Source: Nilaparvata lugens
Taxonomy: Eukaryota; Arthropoda; Insecta; Hemiptera; Delphacidae
Length of the DNA: 64,000 nt
NCBI RefSeq assembly: GCF_014356525.2
Contig: NW_024092868.1
Location: 1-64,000 of the forward strand
Direction of reading: 5' to 3'
The stretch's first letter is position 1. Each line of letters starts with the position of its first letter. A program made the translations under genes and the position numbers. Under the pieces are notes generated by a model, which was not told the DNA's origin, did not search any database, and was given only the letters and a program-made list of their open reading frames with translations. Positions 1-11,400 of the stretch are shown here, piece after piece.

Positions 1-45
1 AACCAAAGTTGATCAAATACTGTCATTATAACGTGGACCTCATTA
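1..45. mobile_element. MITE-A, right end only (cut by window edge)
   Basis: Matches the right part of the complete MITE-A copies at 690-904 and 4143-4357, including the terminal inverted repeat and the TA target duplication at 46-47. The rest lies outside the window. Confidence 0.75.
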
Positions 46-184
46 TAGTAGTTCTTTTGTAGTGAATCTATGTGACGCTGGTAGTCCCTCATACTGTGCC
101 GTTCTTACACTCTCATCCCTACAAAGCAGTAATAATAGACAGTAGTCGACAGTAATCGGCTTGAGTTAACAAAAACTCTGCTTA

Positions 185-335
185 GTGCCGGTTGCAAAAA
201 GCCAGTTAAATTTTAACCGTGATCAATTCCACGAGAACCAATCATAGAAGCTGTCTTTTTAGAAACGCCTTCTCTGATTGTTTATCGTGAAGTTAATTAC
301 GGTTAAAATTCAACCGGCTTTTGTGAAACCGGGCC
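185..335. mobile_element. Palindromic MITE (family P), copy 1
   Basis: About 150 bp whose two halves are inverted copies of each other (arms contain GCCGGTTGC and AAATTTTAACCG). TTA flanks both sides (182-184 and 336-338). A 3-bp TTA/TAA duplication fits PIF/Harbinger-type MITEs. Other copies lie at 3535, 10219 and 21594. Confidence 0.7.
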
Positions 336-338
336 TTA

Positions 339-689
339 GAGTTTGAAACATAAACGACCTATACAATGGGATATCTACTTAAGCTATATTTTCTCTATGA
401 TAATACACTAAAAAGTCTTAAGACTAATTCTCTATAGGAGAATTTTTAGTGTAACAATAATACCGTATTCAGATTGGAATTACCCATCTTATACTAATAA
501 AGTAGGTAGTCCTGCTTATCTAATTCTAGTAGTATCGAATTCTAATGAAGTTGCTGTAGTAGGCCTCTACTAATTTTCTGTCTGGGGCGCTTTTTACGTG
601 TTTGCCTGACGACTGTCAGATCACATATTTGAAAAAGTATTTGAGCTTCGTAATTTTTGCTGAGGTTACTGCCCACAAGAAAAATTCTA
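339..689. other. Unannotated spacer
   Basis: AT-rich sequence with no open frame, RNA gene or repeat that I recognise. Confidence 0.5.
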
Positions 690-904
690 TAGTGAGGTCC
701 ACGTTATAATGACAGTATTTGATTAACTTTGATGTTGCTATCCTTGTCTATCATTCGACAAAGCAGGTAGTACTATCCTTTTCTAGCTCCACAACGATGC
801 CAAATCTGTTTTTGTCGATGTAGAAATATAATTAATTAAGGCAGATGATAGGCAACGCTGTTCTTCTATTTCTATCCACTGCCATTATAACGTGGACCTC
901 ACTA
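690..904. mobile_element. MITE-A, complete copy
   Basis: 215 bp with terminal inverted repeats beginning TAGTGAGGTCCACGTTATAA and flanked by TA on both sides (688-689, 905-906). TA duplication and non-coding interior point to a non-autonomous Tc1/mariner-type element. Confidence 0.8.
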
Positions 905-1002
905 TAGTTGGGTTCTGAATTAACGGTGATTCAACTAACAGTGTTCATGAGGATTGGATAAATAATGATAATTTATAGTAATCAATTCTTTATTAAATAA
1001 AA

Positions 1003-2077
1003 AAATCTGGTGTGGCGCACTCACACAACTTTCCTTGGCGTTATAAAAATTGATCACCTGACGCTAGTGTTCACGCGCATCTCAAGTATACTATTCTAAG
1101 ATCTGAGTCAGCTGGTGACAGGACAATAACGCTGGAGACACACGAGGTCTGCTATCTCTTCATAGTGAATGATTTAATAGAATCAACAGTTTGCAATTGA
1201 ATTATCACATTTTCTCGAATTTCGAGCTTATTTTCAATTTTAGGTGAAAATTTTACTAAACATTAATTGTTGAGATTTTTATGCTCAATTTTTTCCACTT
1301 GAAAGGTTTTGTTTAAATTGTATCTGAAGCCTGATAATTGGGAATCTAAAATCAAACTTTGCATAGATTGGGTGGAGCTCCTGAAATTTTTACAGATATA
1401 GGACTTGTGACAGTTGATAGAGCTTATCAGTTACTATTTTAGGTATAAATTTGATCAAAATCGTTGGAGCCGTTTTCGAGAAAATCGCAAAAAACCTCTT
1501 TTTGACAAAATTATCGTCATTTCAGCCGCCATCTTGAATTGCATTTGATCGAAATCGTTCGTGTCGGATTCTTATATTGTAAGGACCTCAAGTTCCAAAT
1601 TTCAAGTCATTCCGTTGATTGGGAGATGAGATATCGTGTACACATTCACTCATACACACACACACACACACATACAGAGTGTGTATACAATACCCAAAAA
1701 CCACTTTTTTGGTCTCAGGGGACCTTGAAACGTATAGAAATTGGGGTACCTTAATTTTTTTCGGAAAGCAAATACTTTCCTCACCTATGGTAATAGGGCA
1801 AGGAAATTAAAAAGTAAAGTAAATTCGTATGGCTTTTGTTGGTGGGGAGTCCCTTGCGGGAAGGTCCCACCGCCTGAATATATAATTAAAGCCGTCAATG
1901 GGCCTTACGACTGTCATACTTCAGCCGGGACCGACAATTTAACGTGCCCATCCGATAACACGGGAGTGATCTGGTTAAAAAGCTTTTGGTAATGATTGGG
2001 TTTGAACCCGGGATCTCTATGCTGCTACGCAAGCACTCTATCCACTAGACCACGGATCACTCCAAGGAAAGTAAAAA
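1003..2077. mobile_element. Roughly 0.8-kb interspersed repeat (R800), copy 1, interrupted by a SINE
   Basis: Direct match over about 800 bp to 48449-49285. Both copies contain a CA microsatellite (here about 1656-1672) and end in a hairpin made of TACTTTCC and GGAAAGTA followed by A-rich sequence. In this copy the hairpin end is split by SINE1 (1814-2063). No coding capacity seen; class unknown. Confidence 0.65.
1814..2063 (-). mobile_element. tRNA-derived SINE (SINE1)
   Basis: Read on the minus strand, it opens with a tRNA-like head: an A-box region (GTGGTCTAGTGGATAGAG) and a B-box (GGTTCAAACCC). A body segment shared with the SINE at 2728-2985 follows (both contain CGTTAA and GTCGGTCCCGGCTG). 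A 14-bp direct repeat flanks it, 13 of 14 identical (1800-1813 and 2064-2077), a normal SINE target duplication. It lies downstream of the KHK stop codon. Confidence 0.75.
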
Positions 2078-2319
2078 TACCACAATATCAACTACACAAA
2101 AAAAAAACTCTTTATTGCCAAAAAACAATGTCCAGGTATACAAAATCAAAGTACATCGATATAAAGAATGAATATAAGGTTTTAGTTTATGTTCATAATT
2201 ATTGCATTAATCAGTCTATAAAAAATATTTTCGATGAATTTACGGAAAGTTTTCTAGTTTTTGTTTGATTTTTAAATTTAATGCATATTTTTTTACAATT
2301 ATAGAGTATTAATAGTATT

Positions 2320-2325
2320 TTTATT
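2320..2325 (-). terminator. Candidate poly(A) signal of the ketohexokinase gene
   Basis: AATAAA on the minus strand about 40 nt after the KHK stop codon. The region is very AT-rich, so a chance hexamer is possible. Confidence 0.4.
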
Positions 2326-2363
2326 ATATTATTATTAATATAATTAATATTAATTATTAATAA

Positions 2364-2473
2364 TTAATTTAGTATACCCTGACATACAGTCTTCAGTTGT
2401 GAGAAACCTTTGATTCCAGTCTTTGCTCCAGCCACCTTACAAGCAAATTCTACACTTTTGTCCAATTCATGTC
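2364..2473 (-). CDS. KHK: KHK exon 6 (C-terminus and stop)
   Basis: Acceptor TTTTCAG just above 2473. Encodes [20 protein letters not shown] and the last residues to a TAA at 2364-2366. Corresponds to the C-terminal helix and nucleotide-site region of KHK. Confidence 0.9.
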
Positions 2474-5400
2474 CTGAAAATGAATAATAAACTATTTTAT
2501 AGATCCGCATATTTTCGCATATTAATAATAATTGATGAAGAAATCTAAGTAAAGGCAGGGGCACATATAACCGCGCCGAGCCTGACGTACAGACGAGCTA
2601 AGCCCACGACACGGTGATGGTAGGAGAAGACACATATCCGTGCGACAGCCGAGCGGCAGCAGTGTCTCAGTTCTGTAGTGCTACTGTGGTCTGATTTATG
2701 AATGTGTTAAACTATTGTTAATAATATGGAGTGGCCGTAGTCGAGTGGATCAGATGCTGGCTTCATGATTCAGAGGTCCGGGTTCAAATCCCGGCCCGGG
2801 CAAGATATTTATCTCGAGCCACTACCGTGTTTCGGATGGACACGTTAAGCCGTCGGTCCCGGCTGCCTAAAAAGCAGTCGTTAGGTCATGTCAGAGGCCC
2901 TGAAATTGATCAGTTGCAACCTGAAAACTCCGACACCAGACCTGAGCCAGCCAGGTCACTCGATATTATTATTATTTATTTATTCATTTATTAGAACAGT
3001 CACAAACACGATATTTGGAAAGAGAAACAGACAATTGCCCAAAACTTCTTCAATTCCTTGATTTTGGCACATAAATAGTCCAAAGTGAGGTTAAGTTTAA
3101 AATTTCTGTTTTCACCAAAGATTAACACTCAGAGAATAGGTATTCGAGATATGACTGATGAATTTTGAATTTCGAAGGGTTGATAAGTGCCGGAAATAAC
3201 ACTAAACAATCCGAAAGTTTCAATAATATTGAAAAAAAAATTATTATTGTTAATAATATAACACTATTAAAGCTTGTTACATCCGATTTAGATTTATATT
3301 TCTCAATTTTAAACTAATTACATGTAGACACAAAAGATGAGAATCATAGTGCTGGTATTTTATATTTCGGAGCATAACAATACCACAATCAGTCAAGTAT
3401 CGGAAATATATATCAGCAATAAAATTGTTATCTACTGCCTTATGAATCTAAACGTAATTAGTTTTAAATATAAGACACAGTCACTGGTTCCTTCTTTCAT
3501 ACTTTTTTGCTTATTTTATCATTTATTATATTATGTGCCGGTTGCACAAAAGCCGGTTAAATTTTAACCGTGATTACTTCCACGAGAACCTATCAGAGGT
3601 TCTTATCAGAAAGGCCTTCTCTGATTGGTTCTCGTAAAATTAATCACGGTTAAAATTTAACCGGCTTTTGTGCAACCGGGCCTCAGTCTATCATACCTTT
3701 GGCTTAACATATTTGGTTCTACTTTTACTTTTGGTTTAACTTATTTTTCCGTTCAACCATATTTCTCATCACTTTGATCGTACAAAACTGGAAATTCCGT
3801 ATCTCTTCAATAAGTTTTTCACTCTCTATGTTGAACGAGGCCGCACCGTCTCCGTCAAATTTCTTATTTTTAATATTCTTTCCGAAGAATGGACATTGAT
3901 ATGTCCAAAGCTCCGCCAATTTATGTAGATGCATAACAATATAATTATCTATAGTTATTATATTACAAATTACTTTTTCATATCATATACTTTCAATAAT
4001 TATTTTCTTAGTCTATATTATGTAAATTAATCTATAATTTTGCTGTATTGTAAGCTATTGTATATAAGTGTATAAACCAGTATATATTGTAATCTACATA
4101 AATAAAGTACTCAATCAATCAATCAAAAAGTAAACTGAACTATAGTGAGGTCCACGTTATAATGACAGTGGATGAAGATAGAAGAATAGGGATGACGATT
4201 CTCTGCATTAATTAATCATAATTCTACACTGTCAAAAACATAATTGGCACCGTTGTGGACCTAGAAAAGGATAGTACAACCGGCTTTGTTGAATGATAGA
4301 CAAGGATAGCAAAACCAAAGTTGATCAAATACTGTCATTATAACGTGGACGTCACTATAGTCGGTGACGGTGCTGACGTGGTGCGGTAGTATGTGTCCCT
4401 ACACGTTTGAAAGCATTTGTTTTCTCACTCGCCGTAGTACGTCCGACACTCGGCAGTACCGAGGCGTGGGCTCGGTGCGGTTAAGTGTGTCCCGGCCATA
4501 AATCTGTATGAATTTACCTTCATTAAGACTATGTATAAGGGCAGCCGCAAACGTATCTCCGGCTCCCAGAGTATCAACTGTTTTTTGCTGTAAGAAGGCT
4601 GGTGAATGCTTCAAGCCAATATTGTCAGTGTATCCTGTCGCACCCTCCGTTCCCCAGACACTTATCAATGTGGCTCTACAAAACAAATGTTCACTATTAT
4701 TCAATAGAATATTGAATAGAACGACTTCGAATTATTCACTTTTCCAATAATTCAGTAACTATCTAGCAGTCTAAAAACGGACATAACAGGAATCAGCTTG
4801 GACCATTTCTGGAATGTGGTGGGAAGAATTACCAAGTAGTTAACAATTTCACGTACTTAGGAAGTTGTGTGACCATTGTAATGAGGAGCAAAAAGAAATT
4901 CAAAAACGTATCCTTGCCGCCAATCGCACATCTTTCTCATTACTGAGCATACTCAAGAATAAAAATGTACACCGTATATGTAAAATAGAGCTCTATAAGA
5001 GTATAATAAGAACGGTGGTTTGCTACGGTAGTGAAGCTTGGACTATCACAGCCAGAACAGCGGGTATCTTGGATGTGTTTGAGAGAAAAATTCTGAGAAG
5101 AATCTATGGACCGGTTTGCGAGGATGGACAATGGCGCATACGTACGAATGCTGAATTGAAAGAGCTTTATGCAGAGCCCCAATTATCGGCCCACATAAAA
5201 TTGATGCGCCTCCGATGGGCAGGGCATGTGCAAAGAATGCCTGAAACACGAGTGCCAACTGCCAAGGAAAGTGTTGGTTGGTCAGCCTGGAGGAAGACGA
5301 CCTGTAGGGAGACCAAGGGAGCGTTGGGAGGATAGAGTGCAGAAGGATGCTAATGAAATGTTACAATAAATTAAGGGGATGGAAGAGAGCGGCGTTAGAT

Positions 5401-8400
5401 AGAGATGGATGGAGGCGTATTTTGGTTGAGGCCAGAGCCCGATTTGGGCTGTAGCGCCATTGGAGAGAGAGAGAGTCTAAAAACGGAAACCGAGGAATAT
5501 ATTGGTGGACCTATGGTTTTGAAGCATACATTTAAAAATTTACTTTGTGAAAATAATTAAGGACTGAAAATGTTGTGAAGTGAACAACAACAAGTCTTAA
5601 CCTATTTTGGACTATGTGTAACCTTATCTAAATTTGGGAGAGGAATAGCACAAGGTCACCTTATATTCTTTCTCCCCCTATCATTTTGATGATTTACTTA
5701 TTGTATGAATCAATAGATAATAAGCTTTTGACTTATACCATAACCACCTCTAATACAAGGCCCCGTCCTACGATATTGCAACGTCGCAGTGTAGGCCTAG
5801 AAACTATAACATGATTGGTTAAATACCAGCTGATCTTTTTCACCAATCATGTATCAGATTCTAGGCCTACACTGCGACGTTGCAATATCGTAGGCCGGGG
5901 CCTTAGAGGTGGCTATGCTTATACTCATATTTGTGAAGAGCTTTCGAACGCTTTTTGAAATTATTGTCTCAGCCAGAAATTGAAAAATGATTCATTGTTT
6001 ATCTCAAAACTGTTTCATTAAGTGGTTAGTTTTTTTTTCAATAAGGATATATCTACCTCAATATTACCTCTACTAAAACATAGAGAATGTCATAGAATTT
6101 TGGCTGCCCATAATTACAATATGTCAATTACTTTGTGGCTGAATAAATTATGTGATTATTTTGTATCTTTTTCGACAGTCGTCTTCATAGATTAATGTAA
6201 ATATCAACTTGAATATATAATTTCTTCTGTTTATTTGGAAAAAAGGAAAAACACAGTTATCTAATTTGTTTTGACAATAAAATCAATATTTTATGGTAAA
6301 TACAGTGAGATTAACTTATACATTCAAACTGTCTGCATTCCTTATTATTAAGACTAGCGTTCCCCATTCAATCAGTACTAACATATCATATTATTCAAAG
6401 TTGGAATCTGAATCTTCATTTATTGAAAAAATGCCAGCATTTCCAATGAATAAACTAACTTTTTTGCCCCACTTGGATGTAATGAGCTGGTTTTCGTGCG
6501 TCATATGGAGGCCGAAAATGATTGTTTTCTGACCAGGCCGGTAAAAGTTTTACGGCCCTAGGGCTGTAATAGTACATTTCGCACCTAGGGCCGAAAATGA
6601 GACTTTTCTGGCTCGAAATCGGTTTTCAAGTCCGAGGCCGTAGGCCGAGGACTAGAAAAGATTGAGAGCCAGAAACACATTTTTGCCCATGGTGAGAACG
6701 TTATTTTTCGCCACACAGAAAAATAAACAATATAAATATGAGAATAATTTATTGTTTATTAGGCACTTCCGAAAGCAAAGGAAGGTCATAGCTCTAGCAA
6801 ATCTGAGGTAATCTGAATATCAGGAAATTGTCCAAGTATTTTTATTTTTTATTCTGATTTGTCTAAATAACCTAAAAGATTATGTTCAATTATGTAAGAG
6901 GTTGAGTTTATACTTTTTATTCTTCCAATTGACAATAAGATGATTTTATTATAATGTTTTGATTCTTGAATAATAAACACAAATAATGAAAAATTTTTTT
7001 ATCAGCTGTTTTAGCACTGAAATTTGGCCAATCTGAATGTCAACGTCAACAATGCTTGTTGTCGTTGACTTCGGAAGTTTAGGTTAGAAGTTCTATCCTA
7101 CTCTGAAAATCGAATTTGAATAATTTATAATATATAAATCTATTCATCCAAATAAAATGATATTATCTTATTGCAGAATACTTATTCAACTCTAGAAGCA
7201 TAAACTGATTCCGTTTCATAAACCATTTTGTAAACACGTTCACATCAAATCAGAATCAGCTGACTTCAAGGTTATTTTACAGCCCTAGGGCCGTAATAGT
7301 ATATTTCGCACCTAGGGCCGAAAATGAGACTTTTCTGGCTCGAAATCGGTTTTCAAGTCCGAGGCCGTAGGCCGAGGACTAGAAAAGATTGAGAGCCAGA
7401 AACACATTTTTGCCCATGGTGAGAACGTTATTTTTCGCCACACAGAAAAATAAACAATAAATATGAGAATAATTTATTGTTTATTAGGCACTTCCGAAAG
7501 CAAAGGAAGGTCATAGCTCTAGCAAATCTGAGGTAATCTGAATATCAGGAATTGTCCAAGTATTTTTATTTTTTATTCTGATTTGTCTAAATAACCTAAA
7601 AGATTATGTTCAATTATGTAAGAGGTTGAGTTTATACTTTTTATTCTTCCAATTGACAATAAGATGATTTTATTATAATGTTTTGATTCTTGAATAATAA
7701 ACACAAATAATGAAAAATTTTTTTATCAGCTGTTTTAGCACTGAAATTTGGCCAATCTGAATGTCAACGTCAACAATGCTTGTTGTCGTTGACTTCGGAA
7801 GTTTAGGTTAGAAGTTCTATCCTACTCTGAAAATCGAATTTGAATAATTTATAATATATAAATCTATTCATCCAAATAAAATGATATTATCTTATTGCAG
7901 AATACTTATTCAACTCTAGAAGCATAAACTGATTCCGTTTCATAAACCATTTTGTAAACACGTTCACATCAAATCAGAATCAGCTGACTTCAAGGTTATT
8001 TTACAGCCCTAGGGCCGTAAAACTTTTACCGGCCTGGTCAGAAAACAGTCATTTTCGGCCTCCATATGACGCACGAAAACCAGCTCATTACATCCAAGTG
8101 GGGCGAAAAATAACCTTGAAGTCAGCTGATTCTGATTTGATGTGAACGTGTTTACAAAATGGTTCATGAAACGGAATCAGTTTATGCTTCTACAATTGAA
8201 TAAGTATTCTGCAATAAGATACTATCATTTTATTTGAATGAATAAAATACAGATAAGATATATATTATAAACTATTCAAATTCGATTTTCAGAGTAGGAT
8301 ACAACTTCTAACCTAAACTTCCGAGGTCAATGACAACAAGCATTGACGTTGACATTCAGATTGGCCAAATTTCAAGTGTGCTAAAACAGCTGATCAAAAA

Positions 8401-11400
8401 CTTCATTATTTGTGTTTATTATTCAAGAATCAAAACATTTATAATAATATCATCTTATTGTCATTTGGAAGAATAAAAAGTATAAACTCAACCTCTTACA
8501 TAATATTTTACAGTTATGTTATGTATGGTTGGCCAGAGGGTAAGCTTAATTCAGACATGGAAGATATGAGACCATTTTTCCAAAAACAACATGAATTAGT
8601 TACAGAGCAGGGTATTCTGATGTGGGGACATAGGGTTATTATTCCTTCCTGTTTACGCAAAGCTTTGCTGTCAGAATTGCATTGTGGACATTTAGGCATT
8701 GTAAAAATGAAAGCTATGGCAAGGTCGTATTTTTGGTGGCCAGGTATAGATGCTGATATAGAATGTTTGGCTAATAGTTGTGGAGCTTGCTTAGAACAAA
8801 GGCAACTCCCTTCTGAGTGTTTTACATGTGTGGGAATTTCCCAAGAAACCGTGCGAAAGAATTCATCTGGATTTCTTGGGTCCAATCAATTCACAAATTT
8901 ATCTTATAATCATTGATGCACATTCTAAGTGGTTAGAAGTAGAGAAAGTGAATTCTACAGCTGCTAAAGAAACCATTTCTAAATTGAGACCTATTTTTGC
9001 TCGTTTTGGTCTCCCTCAGTACCTTATTTCAGATAATGGCCCACCTTTTACATCTAATGAATTTAATGATTTTCTCAAGGCTAATGGTATTAGACATACC
9101 TTTTCACCTCCTTTTAGACCGGCGACTAATGGACAGGCCGAAAATAGTGTAAAAGTAACAAAAAAACGAATAAAATGTGCTCTTCTAGAAAATGAAAATG
9201 TGGAATTGGCTTTGTGTAGATTTTTATTAGCATATCGAAATGCGATTCATGCTACTACAAATGAGAGTCCTGCTATGTTAATGTTCAATAGACCATTGAG
9301 GTCACGTTTGGATTTAATTAAACCAAATTTGCAAAGGGTTGTTTATGATAAACAAGTGGAAAATTATCGGGGAGGTAAGACTAGGGATTTTATTGTAGGG
9401 CAACCTGTGATTGTTAGAGACTACAGGGGACAAAGGAAATGGATTGAGGCAAACATTGTTGACAAATTAGGTCCAGTAACATATTTGGTGAAACTAAATA
9501 ATGATGTAATTTGGAAACGTCATGTGGATCAAATTGTTAGTGCGCATTACACAGCTAAAGAAACGACATTCACACGTGATTTATTGTTGACACCACCGAA
9601 AGTGAGCTTAGAAGTGGGAGTTCAGAGAGATATAATTAATCTGGATAAGGCATCGCCAACTGATCACATCCCAATCCCCATTCAATCCCCTGGCAGGGAA
9701 TTACCTTCCAGGATTCCACAAAACGGAAAGTCACAGTCTCAGCTGTCGGGTGAAGTGTCTAATCAAACATTTATAATATATCATCTTATTGTCATTTGGA
9801 AGAATAAAAAGTATAAACTCAACCTCTTACATAATATTTTAGGTTATTTAGACAAATCAGAATAAAAAATAAAAATACTTGTACAATTTCCTAATATTCA
9901 GATTACCTCAGATTTGCTAGAGCTATGACCTTCCTGTTTTGCTTTCGAAAGTGCCTAATAAACAATTATTCTCATATTTATACCGGTATTGTTTATTTTT
10001 CTGTTTGGCAAAAAATAACATTCTCACCATGGGCAAAAATGTTTTTCCGGCTCTCAATCTTTTCTAGTCCTCGGCCTACGGCCTCGGACTTGAAAACCGA
10101 TTTCGAGCTGGAAAAGTCTCATTTTCGGCCCTAGGTGCGAAATATACTATTCCCATACAAGCTGTGATGACAGTATTATAGCAAATCTTACTTTAGAACA
10201 AATAACATAAATTTAATTAGGCCCAGTTACACAAAATAAAACTGTTGAATTTTAACTTTGATTAAGCCCTACTTTAATCACACGTCTTCCGCTTCTCTGA
10301 TTGGTTCTCATGGCATTTAACCGTAATTAACTGTAATCTCTGTTAAAATTCAACATACTTTAGGGAAACCAGGCAAGAATAATGATTACCAAATTACTCA
10401 CCCGTTTCTTGTTTTGTGCTTGAACTTATGTATTGTTTCACTCATAGAATTGCAACCAGAGAAAATAGCAAAATCCTTGCCCAACAGAACTACATCTGCT
10501 AGTGTTATGAGTATCTCCTGTTCAGATCGTGGTTTCTCGATTTCAACTGAAATTTTCAACATAATTGTCGACTTTTCTCTCCATTCTAGTAAGAATTTCA
10601 TCATTTCGGTGGTTTGTTTAATATTCCGACCCTGGAAATGAAGATTTTCACATCTTTTAAAATATTCTCTTGGCTTTTGATTAATAATTATTATTGTTTT
10701 TTCTAAGATTTCAATAATAATTGATTTTTAATAAAATTACTTTACTAACCTTCCGGTAGTCGCGCCCTATTCAATCACACGAGCAGTCGCGTGTTGCATT
10801 TTGTACAACATCCAATTTTCCAAGTGTTATGTACTCTGTTTACTGTCAAAACATATTAATTAATTGTATAATTATTTTCTCCATCTTCTTGGATTATTTT
10901 ACGCCTATGAACATTTGGATGATTACCATTTCATAGCCCAATAAGGTACATGAAGCAAAGACATCAATTCTGCGTTATTGGTTCGTTTACAGTCCCCTTA
11001 TACAGTCTTTCCCTATCTTATGCACTGACGCGACTAAATGGCTCCTAAAGACTGTACCATTGCTCGGTTGATACTGCAACTCAGTGGAGTGATGAGGGGA
11101 AAGTTTTGGAATGCATATAGGTGACTCATTCACCGACACCACCCCATTCAATAGTTTTGTGCAGCAAAAAACTGACACTCTTGTAGCCTACTTTTTACAA
11201 TAGCGCGACTGACGGAAGGTTAAATAAAACTGATTGTTACATTTATAATGAGAATATGGAACTTACTATTTCGGGTGAAAGAAATCTGACAAATTGTTTC
11301 TTTTTTTAGATTTTGGATACCTATCAATTTTCATCGTTTGCCATCACTTTGCTAGCAAGTTAACAATCTTCTCATGATTGAAAAAACTAGTAGTTCTGTG

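Noticed and set aside
1656..1672. CA microsatellite as an independent feature of interest
   Set aside because: It is an internal part of R800; the second copy has the same tract, only longer.
3725..3934. Minus-strand open frame of 69 codons inside KHK intron 5
   Set aside because: It lies between KHK exons 5 and 6, which join perfectly without it, and it matches no part of the kinase.
5046..5258. Minus-strand frames opposite the non-LTR fragment
   Set aside because: Shadows of the plus-strand retrotransposon reading; they contain no domain of their own.
8511..9765. Autonomous Ginger-type transposon
   Set aside because: The reading frame is broken and the upstream residues are those of a Gypsy polyprotein linker; the bordering repeats are direct, not terminal inverted repeats. 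Kept only as an alternative in the findings.
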